Numbered from the stretch's first letter, positions 33,085-46,895 are shown. The stretch is DNA of 64,000 bases from Microcebus murinus (GCF_040939455.1 NC_134106.1:78499001-78563000), one strand, 5' to 3'. The notes: generated by a model from the letters alone, not told the origin. Made by a program: numbers and translations.

Positions 33085-33560
33085 TTCCCAATGACCATGT
33101 CTATCACCCAAGCCAGGGCTCTCCTTACCTCTTTGGTTCCTTGGCCTTTAGTCTGACTCCCTCCAATCCGTCCTGAGCACTACCCTTTGAGCAATGTTTG
33201 TAAAACATGTCTTTCACCATGTCGTCATCCAGCTCACAAACCCAAAATCAATCTCTAGGTTCTATGTGACCAAATTTCAGTTCAGGTCCCTAATAGTCTC
33301 GCTTAACCCTCTTAACCTTATCACTTATTCACCAAGGCCCTGGACCAAAGTCAGGGGTGGTTTCCACAATGTCTTGGTAACATGCCATCCCTGCCTTAGA
33401 AGCTCTGCTCATCCTTTGCCCCAGCTGGAGTATTCTCCCCTCTGCTCATTCACTGGGCCCATGATGAGCCCAGTGTCACCACCCCTCAAGTTCTACCACC
33501 GTAACACCTTCCAGGTAGCTTTGGTCTATGCTCATCTCTGTCCTTCCTGATCTCACACAG
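33085..33560 (+). repeat. L2 LINE fragment
   Basis: Long C/T-rich text with 'ctctggtagg'-like L2 features: 'ccctccaatccgtcctgagc', 'catgtcgtcatccagctc', 'agctctgctcatcctttgcc', 'ctccctctgctcattcac'-like stretch and 'cacctccaggtagctttgg'-like end. Typical of the 3' part of L2. Diverged and without coding capacity. Confidence 0.6.
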
Positions 33561-35858
33561 AGCTTCCTGTTTACACAACATTTCTGTGTATTCAGTTACC
33601 ATCTGAGCTGTACCAGGCTACAGTTATTGCATGTGTGCAACTTGGTGGCTGCTACAGTTCCAGCAGGGACTGATGCTGTAGACCTTTTTGATCTTCCTCA
33701 CTCCGTAGTTTTAGACACATGGTAGGAGGTAAACAAGTCCCTCTTGAATAGTACTGAATTCATTTTGAGCTTAGAAAACAGTGGTGCCTTCTGATGGGGT
33801 ACAGCCTCGCAGCCAATGAGCCAGAGAGGGTCTCCATGGCAACCGGAAATTCTCCACATCATTATCTGCTCCACACTCTGGTATATAAGTTTGGTCGTTG
33901 TTTCCTTGCCCTGTTTTGTAGACCTTGTCACGAACAGATCATCATTTCAAATGCATCTTGTTTTCGTTAAAGGATTCCTTTGGTAATAAGCTGTGGCATC
34001 TTAGTTTTCACCAGGTTTCTGGGTGACCCTTACAGATGGCAGTGGCTCATAATTCCTTACATGGGTTCTTTAATCAATACTGTTTTTATCGGCAGCGTGC
34101 ACACATATTTTTCTCAACCTGATATGGAGGTTGAGTCACAAACTCTCACCATAGTGCATGCGGATAAGTAACACACCTAATTCTGACTATATCACAGCAG
34201 CTACAATAGTAACCCAAGATGCTCATAGAAAAGGTACCATCTGGAGGCCATTTATGAACACATTTGTTAGAATTCTCATCTTTGCATATAATGGAGGGCT
34301 CACTATAATGAGTCACTGAAGATTGCCTGAGGATTGGCCCATTTTCTCCTTTCAGGTGATTTCCAGTGGCAGGCTTCCAGATCAGATCATTATAAAGCCA
34401 ACGGGACCTACGGGACGGGACGTCACCCAGAGCGTCCAGCATCGCCGTGAGTGCATGCTATCACAAAGGCATCCCTTCTGACAGCATTATACAAGTCAGT
34501 AGGAAAAGTAAAATTGCTGTCACCACTGTGGCAGTTACAGAATACGATATAGCAAAGGAACTAAAAGGAAAATCTAATTATCTCAATGTTCAAATAGGTT
34601 TTTCATCTGATCTTCTATTTTCTTTTTTACATGGAAAACCTAGAATTTTTGTTTTTCATTTATGCAATAAAATCCTTCACATTGTTTGCTTCTCACACTG
34701 ATGGTATTTTATGATGATAGATGAGCAAACCTAATAAAAGGTCAATTAAACATTAAATGGTGTATCTTGGGCTCTTCAGAAAGGGGGCTTGAGTGATCTA
34801 AAAACCAGAGCTTAGCCGCATGCATCTTCGTTGTAAGAGCTCTCTGCAACAAAAGCAATCTGAGCACTTGATCCAAATAAAGTGTTTTCTTTTCTTCTCC
34901 TCATCCTCCCACCACCCTCACCTACAAACACATGGCCTTGGTTCTGAGCAGTAACAGGGCTTGAGCGACCCCAATATTTCTTCTGGCACAGGAATATTAA
35001 AGCAACCTTGCTTTTTGTTCTCCTTTGTGGCTGAGATAGAGTTGAATGGTCTCCCACAGAGAGGCTGGCAGACTTCTTTCTGTAATTCCTACCTCTGTGA
35101 AATGCTGCCCCTCCACAGAGCCAGCCTGTTTTGTGAAAACTGGCAGGGATGAGAGCTCAATGTGTTTGAACAAACAGGTTCCTCGGCACAGCAGAAATTG
35201 GATGATTTTCTTAGGGAATTCGAAATCCAAATCAGACAAACAGGCAACTGCATACCAAATGAATTCATCATCTGCTATCCGATATGTCAGCTTGTCATTC
35301 CATAAGCCCCAGAGGTGTCACTGTGTCCCAAGCTTTGAGGTACTTTCTCCAAAAGGGAAAAGCTTAGGAAATTAAGGAATTATTTTTAATATGCAGAGTA
35401 AGTGATCACTACGGATGGGGGCACTTCAGAGGCAGGGACTCTGGGAAGCTAGTGCTGGCTTTGCGGGCACTTCCCCACGGAAGCAGGTAGACTGCATTTA
35501 GACTCAAATACAGCTTTTATGTGCACAACCTTGATGCTGGCTGGGACCAGAGTCCCTGGAGCCTGGCTTTCCAGAAGTACCAGCCGCCATTCATTGTGTT
35601 TCTTGCTGGCTATACGCTCCCACACACGGTCGCTTCCCCCTTGGCCACACGCGGAAAGCTGTGTGTGCTTTATGGGACATGCCGGCTAAGCAAGGCAGGT
35701 TCTTGTCATTTGATCAAAAGGAACTTTCTGTTGAAATGGAAAATGACCAATGCGATGGTTGTTCTTCTCTGGGCATGACATTTAAAATGAAATAATTTTA
35801 CAAAACCCTAAAAATGATTGGAGATTTCAATCTGGGAGATCTGAATGTCCTTGACCAT

Positions 35859-35891
<33 letters not shown>

Positions 35892-38800
35892 AACAACAAC
35901 AAAAAAACCCTACTCCTTTCTCTTTCTCTCTTTTTGTTTTGGTCAGAACAAAACAAGCACCTGGCCTGGAGACAGGGATTTCATAATGGGAAAAATTCCA
36001 TATGGAAAAGCAAGACAGGCTTTCTAATGGTTTATCAGGAAAAGGCAAAGGTGGGGGCCCACTTTGAAGTGACTGGGGGTCCCTCAGAAGAACAATGCCC
36101 ACTGCAGTCCCCCAGGGGGGTGCACCTGGTATCCTCTGCCTAAATCACACTGCCAGATACCCAACGCTTTACCTACGGGAATCTTCCCCTCCTCTATGAA
36201 ATTAAAATCCTTTTAGCTATGAGACTGCTGTGCATAATTACATTACAAATGTCAAGGCCCTCTTCCTTCCTCCCAGCCATGTTTCATTTGCCGCGGCCTT
36301 CAGCGACTCCACGGCCAAGGGAGTCTTTCCTCAGCGTTGGGAGGTTTAGGTAGTTGGGCTCCTGTTATCGGCGCCGTGGGGACAGATGGGACGTTCGGTG
36401 GTTTGGCTGATCATGACTGGCTCTTCCGCGTGAAATATGGGCAAGAGACAGCACGTCCTCCAGGGAGCAGCCGGCAGCTCTGGCACCGGGGTTTGCTGGC
36501 GTCCCAACACAGCAATACGGCTGGCGGCAACAAAGAGCTCGATTCTGCAGCCAAGCATTTTACCACTACGCTCCGTTTGGGACTTCTGTGCCGAGGCCTC
36601 CACGACACAGTTGTTCTCTTCTCCATTTTCCCTGGCCAAGAATTCCCTTGTCACTAATTATGACACCAAGTAATTTCAAGTTCGTGGCTTTGCACTAATA
36701 AGATTGGTTTCTAGGCTTCAAGTTGAATTAAGTGTTGTCATTCATTGACATAAATTCTTACAGATTTTTTTTTTTTAAATGAAAGTTCAGTAACCACACC
36801 AGTGTCACTTTAATACTGTGGCTGTCAAGTAGTGAATGTCGTGCATTTGCTAAATGTCAGGGGAGGAGGTGAAGTCACACTGTCACCAGTCTGAGCTTGC
36901 ATCTTACGAAGAACATGCTGACCTGGATCACATTTTAAAAATAAGTGTTATTCTGTTCAGTTCTGTCTGTATCCCAAAGGCACAAACTGGTGCCTGTTTA
37001 ATTGGTAAGTAACATAGGAAAAAGGGCTTGAAAGCCCATGAATTTACATTTACGTGCATGTAGATTCCTTGTATTCACAGAAAAAGAAAGGAAAAAATGC
37101 AGGCACTCCCCTTGGGAATGTTATTTATAATTCAGCTGGGTTCATTCACCACTTGTTATTGAGAGCCCACTGGATTCAGCTGTTGTCTGAATTGCATGTT
37201 TATTCAACCATTAGCAAGTATTTATAATACAAAAAGATGAGTTTACTTTTTTAAAAAAGCTACATGATGCGGCTTTAAAAATTAAATGACAGTGTGGCAT
37301 CTGTTACTTTTTGGATCAGTATAACTGGATTTCCATCAACTGTAAATTACTCTGGTGCTAATTATCTAGTCCTCTCTTTTATTCCACCGTTGGCCTCTCT
37401 TTGGTCATTTCACTGCTGTTGACACCCTTAGAGAAGGTAAGTGACAAAGAAAGTGACAGGAGCTGAGATCCTCCTCTGTCAATGAGGTTGCTGGTGGAGA
37501 AGCTGGCACAGAATAGAGGAGGAGGAGGAAGTAAGGAAAAAGCAAGGAGGGGGGACGAAGAGGGAGGGGGAGGAGGGGAAGAAAAATGAAGTTTAGTGGT
37601 CCCAGGAAACCTTCCTGGGGAGGCCACCCTTGTGCTTCCCTCTCCTCTGAAGAACTGAGAATTAATTAATCATTATATCTTAGCACTCGTCCCTGTACTT
37701 GGCACTTAAGTAAGTGCTCAGCACATACCAACTGAACCTGGGGACATTTTACACAATTTTAGGTGACATCATAGCCCAGTGATATCTTAAGAGTTGCTTA
37801 TTTTTACTGTAGAGACAATGCCATTTTTACTTTTCAAGTTTGAGGAATCTTTCCACAACTTTCTTAGTTCAGTGGCTGAGCAGCTATTTGAGTTGCATGT
37901 TTATTTTACTGTTACGGATTTCAAATCAGTTGGGACACATGGCAATCAGAATGCAACATATATCTCTCCATATGATGGTACAGAAGAGTGCTTTTTTATC
38001 CTATTATATCTCTATCCATAAAAGGAGAAACAGTTTTATTGTAGCTGTCAGCCAGAAAAATTATCCATATTGCTAATGGGAGGAACAAATGATAACAGCC
38101 TCTTGGTTGATACAGATAGTGACAAAATTATATTAGCCTTGGCTCTAGCAGATTGAGAAACATTTCGTCTTGTAAATAGTCCAAGGACCTGAAGATCGGA
38201 GTACAATCACTTGGTTGTTGCCATTCCTGACTTAGCTTTCTGGTCCAATACACTGGAAAATTCCTTGCATTTAAATTTTCCATGTATGTTTGTTATACAT
38301 CTGTATCTGTATCTATCTATCTACATATGAAATGCTCTTAAAATCATCTACTGGAAGTGTTTGGTGTTTTGAGCACCTCAGTGTCTAATACTCCTTCTGC
38401 TTGATCATGTTGTTAGGTTAGGACTTCTAAATGCAAATTTCCATGTTATCCTTATATATCATTCTAATCTCCTGTTTTTACAAATGATTAAAGTTCACAT
38501 GAACAATTTATACCACCGAACCCTAATTATCAACATAGTTGGCCAACTGATTGCACTCCCATTACATACTCCCCTCATTCCCCCGGGATTAATTATCACC
38601 TCTCTGGTTGCTCAGCAAGGGCAGTGGAGACAGTGAAGGGAAGGGGAGTGGGGAGGGGGGGCAGGCGCAAAGTGAGGGTAGGGCTGGGCACAGCTGCAGC
38701 CACGGGAAGAGGAGAAAAACACACAACACATCTTCATGGGCCGCCCGTAAACGTTCCTAAACCCAGTGATCTTGGATTGTGTTTATTAAACAAAATAAAC

Positions 38801-39992
38801 GAAAGATGTGGATTTAGCTTTCAACCCCCAAATTCTGTGTTCTAATTAGCTTGCTGAAGTTCAAGTAACATGACAAGACTACAACTTAGTACTTTCGTTA
38901 GTCTACAGAGGTGAATAAATGGACCATGTCTACACTCTGGGTGAAGGTCAGGGATGGAGAAGGGGACGGAGGAGGATGAGGCTGGATAGTAATCTTTCCT
39001 GCACAGCGCTTTCCGTTCTCCAGACCATGTCCCTGAGGAGATGTTCTCTAACTGGATCTTAGGAGAGCCCCCCTGGAGGAGCTACAGCATCTGTCACTGT
39101 TATCATTTTTTGGGAGAGATTTAGAACCATTTCATTCTGTGACTCTCAGCAGGGTCCGTGGTTTGCAGTCTGTGTCCTCAGTTGCACCGTCAGCCATCAA
39201 GGGCAGGAGCTCCCACTTTTGCAGCGGCTCCACCCCAGGACTGAATGTTTCCTGCCTCATACAGACTTACATTCCATGCTTGTCGGACAGCAAAAGTTGA
39301 AGACAGGATTCAAGCTGAACTCTTCAAACCCTATCTTCTGCCTTGCAGGCTTGTCCTTGACACACATATATATATTTTTTCCCTGAGAGCCTAAATAATT
39401 TTCAGCATCATTTTATCATTTCTCATTTTCAGCCTCCCTCCCGAGAGCAGTCAGGATGTTATTTTTATTCAGCGTCTTCTCTTGTTTCTCCTCCATTTCA
39501 AATTGATGCTGGGAATGGAAGTTATACTGGAGTTTCAGTGCTAGAATTGGGTGAAGGATGACAGGATATTTTTTTTTCCTATATAAGAATCATTTATATC
39601 ATTATAAAGAATGTAACATTTTGGAGGAAAAAAAGCTTTCGGGAGTAAATCACTCTTATTCTTTGCCTAATACAATTTATAAAAACGAAAACGCTTCCCT
39701 TTCTGGCAGCCTAAAACTGCCGACAGCCCACAATACAGGTGCTTAGAAATGTAAGACTCATTACTGCTATTTGCTTTTGCTTTCTGACACCCCGAATGCC
39801 AACTCTAGTAAGCACTGGTTATTCTATCCGACCAAAAACCCCACGGGCACTCAGCGGTGTGTTCAAAGTTAAGGCGTCAATTCCCTTTGAGAGGGACGTT
39901 TAACTGAACGAGTCCTGTGAGAAGGAATAGCCACACTGCCAATTAGGCGACCCTTCCGCCTCTCACCATGGTTAGAAAAGGTTCTGAACTTA

Positions 39993-40115
<123 letters not shown>

Positions 40116-40499
40116 CTAAACGACAAACGACACACGAGTCTTTGAGAAACAGGCCACGTAGCTGAACGAGCAACCCATTACGCAGAATACCTTTTGTTCT
40201 GTACGATATCTTTGTGTTGTGTGTTTGAATTGGTGGTGGCTTTGTTTTAATAAAGAAATACATGTATTCTAGGGCTTGAGCTGAGGGATCGAAAGGAAGT
40301 CTTAGTATGCCTACTCTGCAGATCTGGAATCTGAGGTTTGCTGAGGCTACGTGACTTGACCAAAGCTCCAAGAGCTGCTGTGGGGGAGGCCCAGGGGTTA
40401 AGGGTTCAGGCCCCACTTTCCCAGTCCGATATACCAGTGGCTGGCCAGACTGCGCGTGCAGCGGAATCCTGTGGAGGGCTTGTTAAGACACAGATGGCT

Positions 40500-40885
<386 letters not shown>

Positions 40886-41159
40886 TTATTTAAAATAGGT
40901 TTAAAAAAAGAAACACATTCCTCTGTGGAAAAATGTAAAAAAAATCACATTAACTAGGGATATAAATATTTACATAGCACCTATTGTGTGTTAAACACAT
41001 GGATCATAAACAACTGTTTTTGGTTATGAAATGCAAATCAGTTTCTCTGAAGTAATTAAAATTGAGTATATACAAGTGTTTCTATAAATACAGATTGATT
41101 TTATGTGTCGCATTTTAGGGGTTAGATTCTGCAGCTATATATTTGTAGTAAAATCAGAT

Positions 41160-41425
41160 GCTACATTTTAAAACCGTTCTTCTTAAAATCCTTCAATGGT
41201 GTCCACCTGCTCTTGATAAAAGGAGCCACACCAGCAGAGTGGCCTCCACAGCCTGCACGTCTGGCCCTTGCCTATCTCTCTGCCACTCTCCCCTGCAGTC
41301 TCTGTGCCTCAGACTCAGGGGCCAGTTTCTAGTTTGTCCTCAGGAACTCTGCACATGCTATTTTATCTGCCTGCAATGCTCTTTACCTCTTACCGTACTG
41401 CTACTTGCCTTTTAGAGATCTCACA
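41160..41425 (+). repeat. L2 LINE fragment
   Basis: Typical L2 text: 'aaaatccttcaatggtgtcc', 'cctgcacgtctggcccttgc', 'ctctgcacatgctattttat', 'ctgcctgcaatgctctttac' and 'cttttagagatctcacatc'. It runs into the hAT element at about 41427. Confidence 0.75.
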
Positions 41426-41426
41426 T

Positions 41427-41846
41427 CAGGGGGCCAGCAACCTATGGCCCGTGGGTCAAACTTGGCCCTGTTTATAAATAAAGTTTTATTGGAAACTAGT
41501 CATGCCTATCTGTTTAGCTATTGTCAAAGGGCTGCTTTCCTGATACAATGGCAGTATTGAGTGTTGTGACAGAGATCGGACATTGTGCAGCCCACAAAGC
41601 CTTTAGCTATTTATTATCTGACCCTTCACAGCAGCAGTTCTCAACTGGGGGCAATTTGACAATGCATGGAGACATCTTTTGGTCACCACTGGGCATGAGC
41701 TACTACTAGCATCTAGCAGGTGGAGGCCAGTGATGCCGTGAAACATCCTACATTGTACAGGACACTCCCCGCCACAAAGAATTACTCAGTCCAAAATTTC
41801 AAGAGTGTCGAGAAACCCTGTTTCACAGAAAGTTTGCTGCTCCCCA
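41427..41846. mobile_element. hAT (Charlie-like) MITE, outer copy of a nested pair
   Basis: Starts CAGGGGGCCAGCAACC ('...ctatggcccgtgggtcaaac', 'aataaagttttattgg', 'caaagcctttagctattt') and, after the inner element, resumes with 'tttcacagaaagtttgctgc' and 'tcccca'. The outer ends are inverted versions of a hAT-type terminus. This is a common mammalian Charlie-type MITE whose subfamily I do not name. Confidence 0.75.
41632..41820. mobile_element. hAT (Charlie-like) MITE inserted into another hAT MITE
   Basis: Starts CAGCAGTTCTCAACTGGGG and ends GTCGAGAAACCCTG, which are imperfect inverted ends. It is flanked by an 8-bp duplication, CTTCACAG at 41624-41631 and TTTCACAG at 41821-41828 (7 of 8 identical). 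Removing it restores the reading of the surrounding element, showing a nested insertion. Confidence 0.82.
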
Positions 41847-41954
41847 TACTAGATCAAGCTTCTGTTATGAGAGCTCCTAGTTCTCCGTGAGTTTCCTCTT
41901 AGCACTCAAACTGTTGGCAGTTAACTATGGATGTGTGTGATCCCCTGTCTAAGG

Positions 41955-42075
41955 CTCCCTCTCCAGCTAGGCTGTAAGCTTCATGTGGGCACAGAGGGAC
42001 CATTACGTACAGTGCTCTGGTACTTAGCACGGTGCCTGGTACATACTAAGTACTTGCTGAATAAGCACCTGTTTG
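41955..42075 (+). repeat. L2 3' end
   Basis: Shows the familiar L2 tail: 'ctgtaagcttcatgtgggc', 'gtacttagcacggtgcctgg', 'cttgctgaataagc' and 'tgttgaaagaatgac'. Confidence 0.75.
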
Positions 42076-42666
42076 TTGAAAGAATGACTAAATAAAATCT
42101 GGAACTGGTTTATAATTCTCTGCACATCATAGTTGCTTGTGATATAAGGATCTAGAGACAAAGAACAATTTTGTTTTTTAAAAAATTTGAACTGGTAGCT
42201 TTTTAGTCCATATTTTTGTAATATGGTCTTCTCAGATTAGTTCAGGCTAGAATTAAAGATAATTGCTCCCAAATGAGGGTGCATAAAGATGGTTAAGTTC
42301 CTGAGGATGCGGTAAGACTTATTAGGCTCTTATAGGACCTCCTACTAATAATTTTTATATCTTTAATTCATGAGATATAGTGTTAAGTGCTACCCTGACC
42401 CTTGCATCTTCTTTGCAGAGTCCTGTTCTCAAGCCCCACCTCTCTCCCTGCCTCCCAAAGCCCAGCTGGGTTTGATGGGCACAGTGACCTGGGAGAACTA
42501 ACAGGGAGAGTTTGGGATTAATTAATGCCCCCAAGAGGATGAGTGGCCCAGGTTACCAGCATTTAGAGATGAGCATGACAGTGAAGACAAACTAACATGT
42601 AGTGTTAGTTACATAGGTGTCCATAGGTGTTGGGGTCTTTTTAGATGATGCCGTCTCTTTCCCATC

Positions 42667-43002
42667 TTTTTTTTTTTTTTTTGAGACAGAGTCTCGCTTT
42701 GTTGCCCAGGCTAGAGTGAGTGCCGTGGCGTCAGCCTAGCTCACAGCAACCTCAAACTCCTGGGCTGGAGTGATCCTTCTGCCTCAGCCTCCCGGGTAGC
42801 TGGGACTACAGGCATGCGCCACCATGCCCGGCTAATTTTTTTTTTATATATATATCAGTTGGCCAATTAATTTCTTTCTATTTATAGTAGAGACGGGGTC
42901 TCGCTCTTGCTCAGGCTGGTTTTGAACTCCTGACCTTGAGCAATCCGCCCGCCTCGGCCTCCCAAGAGCTAGGATTACAGGCGTGAGCCACAGCGCCCGG
43001 CC
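42667..43002 (-). mobile_element. Lemur-type Alu, antisense, with target-site duplication
   Basis: Full-length Alu read backwards from a 16-T run ('gagacagagtctcgctttg') through 'agttggccaattaatttc' to 'caggcgtgagccacagcg'. Flanked by a perfect 11-bp duplication TCTTTCCCATC at 42656-42666 and 43003-43013. CpGs are well preserved, so it is a fairly young, lineage-specific insertion. Confidence 0.95.
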
Positions 43003-43014
43003 TCTTTCCCATCT

Positions 43015-43135
43015 TATCACCACTGTTTAGCAGATAAAGAAACAGGCTCAGAGAGATTAAGAAAGTGGCCCAAGCTCACACTGCAACCAAGATGTGAGGC
43101 TGGACTGTGAACCCAAGTCCCCTGTTCTTCCCCAG
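43015..43135 (-). repeat. MIR fragment, antisense
   Basis: Plus strand reads 'gataaagaaacaggctcag', 'agagattaagaaagtggccc', 'aagctcacactgcaacc' and 'gaacccaagtcccctgttc', the reverse of the MIR core and tRNA-like head. Confidence 0.7.
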
Positions 43136-43614
43136 GGGAGTGCTGGAAATGTCCCTGAGAAGATGTCTGGAAAGCGGTGGTGGCTGGTGGGGATCCCCCA
43201 CTGTGGCTGCTACACTAGTCAACAAGGATGGAGTGGGGGCCTGGCAGATTTTGGTGTGGGGTTTCAATCCCAGATTTAACTCCGCCCTGGGATAAGGAAT
43301 TTTTCCCTATGAAAAGGTTGGTGGTTCAAAACTCCTAATTTATTTTGACCCGGGATGGTATTACTTTGAGGTCTTGTCTTCTCAGAATGGGAAATAAAAT
43401 CCTTCCAAGCCCTGGGTTTCTTATTCCTCAGCTCTCCATTGGGGTGGCGATGGTAAAGAGGTGCTCTCCCCTGCCGGGTCTCCCTAGAAGCGGCATTTGG
43501 GGATTCTCGAAGGGCCTCATGCATGCGTTTAGAGTGTGCCAGGCTACAGACAGAGGGTGGGGAGCGCTCAATTTCATTTTGATTTTAATGGGAAAAGGAT
43601 GAGCATCAACAAAC

Positions 43615-43816
43615 CGTGAGGTCTCCGGCATGAGACTGCAGCTGGTTGTCCGCTTTATGCTTTTTGTTAGAAGAGGTGGAAGTGAACAAGCTGTTGCCAT
43701 TAGGTCGGCTGGAAGAAGTTAATTCCTCGCTGGAGTATTTGTGTTTAGAGGCATCAGAGAGGGGTGAGATGGGCGACCGGAGCATTTTTTCATTTTTATT
43801 TATTGGTATTGCCACG
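43615..43816 (-). CDS. AFF3: AFF3 window exon 4 (Ser-rich linker)
   Basis: 202-nt exon. Acceptor TTTTTCAG lies above 43816; it completes a Ser codon (AG|C) and encodes [40 protein letters not shown] and [20 protein letters not shown] to SHAGDLT. The donor is ACG|GTTTGT, a GT site weak at positions +3 to +5. The segment is Ser/Thr/Lys-rich and predicted disordered. RSPISP is a likely proline-directed phosphorylation site (inference). Confidence 0.95.
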
Positions 43817-45394
43817 CTGAAAAAGGAAATTACAGTAATGGAATGCCTCAGAGTCAACACAGGGAAGAGTAAATGTTTTATATATGACCCGCACCTCCCA
43901 TCCAAGACCTGCTGGTAGGAAGAAGTTTACTGGGAATTATCATACCAGCAAACTTTTCGGTATTAGGACCATAACAAATAATAACCAAATATCACTCATT
44001 GTTTCTTTACTCTTTCTATCAGGATGAATAATAATTCTGGAGTTAGCACCAAAATAAACAACTAAGAATAACTGTAATTTCATTTTCTGAGATATTTTCG
44101 TCTAAGGATCTCAAAATATCCAACAGGCAAACTTACTGTTTTCCTAACAAGCATAAGTAGCAAGTAATGGAAAAAGTCAATCAATAATGATAAAAGACAA
44201 CAATTATTTCTAAAAGGATGTTTGCTACCATCTGAGCTTGTACTAATTATTATGTAGGAAATAATAGAATCACAGAATAACCTGGGATACATGAAGCCAA
44301 CTTTCAGTTGTTGAGTTTCTGAGTTAACCAGGCATTGATCAGAATAAATACAGAATATTAAAACTGTCACTAGAAGTTACAATTTCTGATTCCTAGCTCC
44401 TAATTGCCTATGCTTGAATATAACTTTCTCCAAAATCAACCATCAGAAAAGAGGGATGTACTTATGTTTGATTTTGCAATGCATATTTTATTGTTAGGGC
44501 TCTATTACTTTATTTTTTTCGAAGTATTATTTGGGGATGACACATTAGCCTGAAATAAACTCAATCATTGCTAATTTAGCATGCTGACAGAGGTCACCTG
44601 ATAGAGTCAGTTAAAAAAACTGGTAAAGGCATATAACAATGATTTAGTCATTTCTCCTGGGGTTAAGGCCTCTTAATTGCACGTGTTGGTTATCACTACA
44701 AACAAGCCATTAAAGTCACTTCAAAAAGCAATTTTCCTTAGTTGGTGATCATAGTGCAGAAATTACAAACAGAGGCCTTTAGAACAAGCAAGAAACTGAG
44801 ATTTATAATATATGCAAATGGATACATGCGGGGATAGAATTTCTGCTGATAGATCTCTGGTTCCAAAAGCACTGTGTGTCTAACAACTCAGAAAGAAGTG
44901 AGAAGATGCGTTATAAAAAAAACTGCTTTGGGAAAATCAAAAGTGGCTCTTCTAGTGAAGGTGAAGACAATGATGTGCAAGATGATGTGAAGGGCTTGAA
45001 TATAATTGTTTCTTGAAATGTGAGTGAAAAAAAGACCTTTTTCTAAGTATTATTTTACATACTTCATGATTTTTACCAGGCATAGGAAACTAAGTTATGA
45101 CATTAAATATGATCATGGACATGTGATGGCTCCTTCTTCATCACTGCAAGTTTATATATTCAAGTTGACAAAAGAAACTTTCTCTGAAGCACCTTGTTGG
45201 GACTGGCGAAGACCTTATCTCTGGGGTTGTTTTATTGCACTGGTAATACTTGATAGTAGTAATTGAAATTCCAGAGATACACAGACCACCTTTCACAGAA
45301 AGAACTCTAAGGATTTTCATATGCCTTGTGTCATTACTTAACATAAATAAAACTATCAGAGCTGGGAGGCTCTGCCAGGCTAAGTCTCTAGAGC

Positions 45395-45640
45395 AAGAGT
45401 TTTTAACTTGGGGTCCATGAACTTGGAGGGAAAAAAGTTACATCTTCATTTTCACTAACCTATTTTCTAACTGAAATAGAACATTTCCTCTAATTAGGAG
45501 GGGAGGCATGAAACCAGAGTTATGGTTTAACAGGAGTAGTATTAGCAACATTTGTGATTGTGTCACCAGTAGACATGACAGGTATTTTCATCTCACTGCA
45601 GTTGTCATAGACATCTTGAGCTACTGCTTACATTACTTTG
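45395..45640. repeat. hAT (Charlie-like) repeat
   Basis: Text 'gtttttaacttggggtccatg', 'acatcttcattttcactaac', 'gtagtattagcaacatttg' and 'ggtattttcatctcactgc' resembles a common mammalian Charlie-type MITE. Ends and duplication are not clear. Confidence 0.6.
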
Positions 45641-46274
45641 GGACCACATTTTCCCAATGTTTTGAGCTGCTCTCCACTCTGCATGGACTGTCTCCATGTG
45701 CAGCTCTCACTCCTGCACAGACCTTCAAGAGCCCTTGCCTTTCATTCCCAAGGTGACTCTGATGCCACAGCGGGCCTGCGTGTGTGTGCCCTTGCTCTCC
45801 AATTTCCTCGCCGAGTTTTAGCACTGCTCTCCATCTTTTCCTAACCTTTCAGTTTACATTTTTATGTGTTGCACTGAAACATTCATCTCCCCTTAAACGT
45901 TCTCTGTATACAGTCCGTGAGAGTGAAGAGTGTCTTAGAGAGGGAAAGTGGTTTCTGTGCTGTGGTATTTCAAAATGGAAAGAGCTGCTATGACTGATGA
46001 TAAGCTACTAGCTTATAATAAACACCTGGGACCTTGCCTTGCTAGAGAGCTATTTATCACAGAGGGAATTCAGCGTGAGGTGGGTCCATCTGGAACCCCT
46101 CCAGAGGAGTGACTGGGTGGCTGCTTAACCTTGGAGGCACAGATCCTGTCTAATGCCACAATTTTAATCTATATCCAAGAGTTTTAGGTGCATCACATGG
46201 AGATTCAGTTCAAAGTATATATTTCTTCATCTGTGTAATAAGCTTAGTGTTCTTATGAGTTCAAATTCAGCTAT

Positions 46275-46603
46275 GGCCAGGCGTGGTGGCTCACATCTGT
46301 ACTCCTAGCACTCTGGGAGGCTGAGGAAGGAGGATTGCTTGAGATCAGGAGTTTGAGACCAGCCTAAGCAAGAACGAGACCTGTCTCTACTAAAAATAGA
46401 AAGAAATTATCTAAACAACTAAAAATATGTAGAAAAAATTAGCCGGGCATGGTGGTGCATGCCTGTAGTCCCAGCTATTCGGGAGGCTGAGGCAGAAGGA
46501 TCACTTGAGCCTAGGAGTTTGAGCAAGGCTGACGCCACAGCACTCTTGCCTGGGCAACAGAGTGAAACTCTGTCTCCAAAAATAAAAAAAAAAAAAGAAA
46601 AGA
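46275..46603 (+). mobile_element. Lemur-type Alu, sense, with target-site duplication
   Basis: Begins GGCCAGGCGTGGTGGCTC, runs through 'aaagaaattatctaaacaac' and 'gggcatggtggtgcatgcc' to 'ctgggcaacagagtg' and an A-rich tail. Flanked by AAATTCAGCTAT (46263-46274) and AAATTCAGTTAT (46604-46615), a 12-bp duplication with one mismatch. Confidence 0.95.
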
Positions 46604-46895
46604 AAATTCAGTTATTAAGTTTTTAGGGGGAAGGCTATGTCTCCTTGAGTGCAGAACTGTGCGTAACTAGTAACTGGTCTATGGTTACAGGAAGTACCTT
46701 GTACAGCTACCTGGAGCTGTGGCTCAAGACACATGTCCAGCCACAATTATAAGCCTTAGGTTAAATTGAGGGAAGCAAGTCTGCAAAGCCAGACCAAAGC
46801 AGTCCTCAAAAATCTGACTCTGCCCCAACATGGCACGTGACTTTCAGATCCAAGAGCCCTCCAACTCACCTCCACCTTGGAGGGAACACACATAC

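Larger units (their letters stand above)
43817..46895 (-). other. AFF3 intron (window exons 3-4)
   Basis: 3.1-kb intron. It holds a hAT-like repeat (45395-45640) and a lemur-type Alu (46275-46603). 43817-45390 and 45650-46270 are unique-looking and AT-rich with no recognised exon. Confidence 0.85.
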
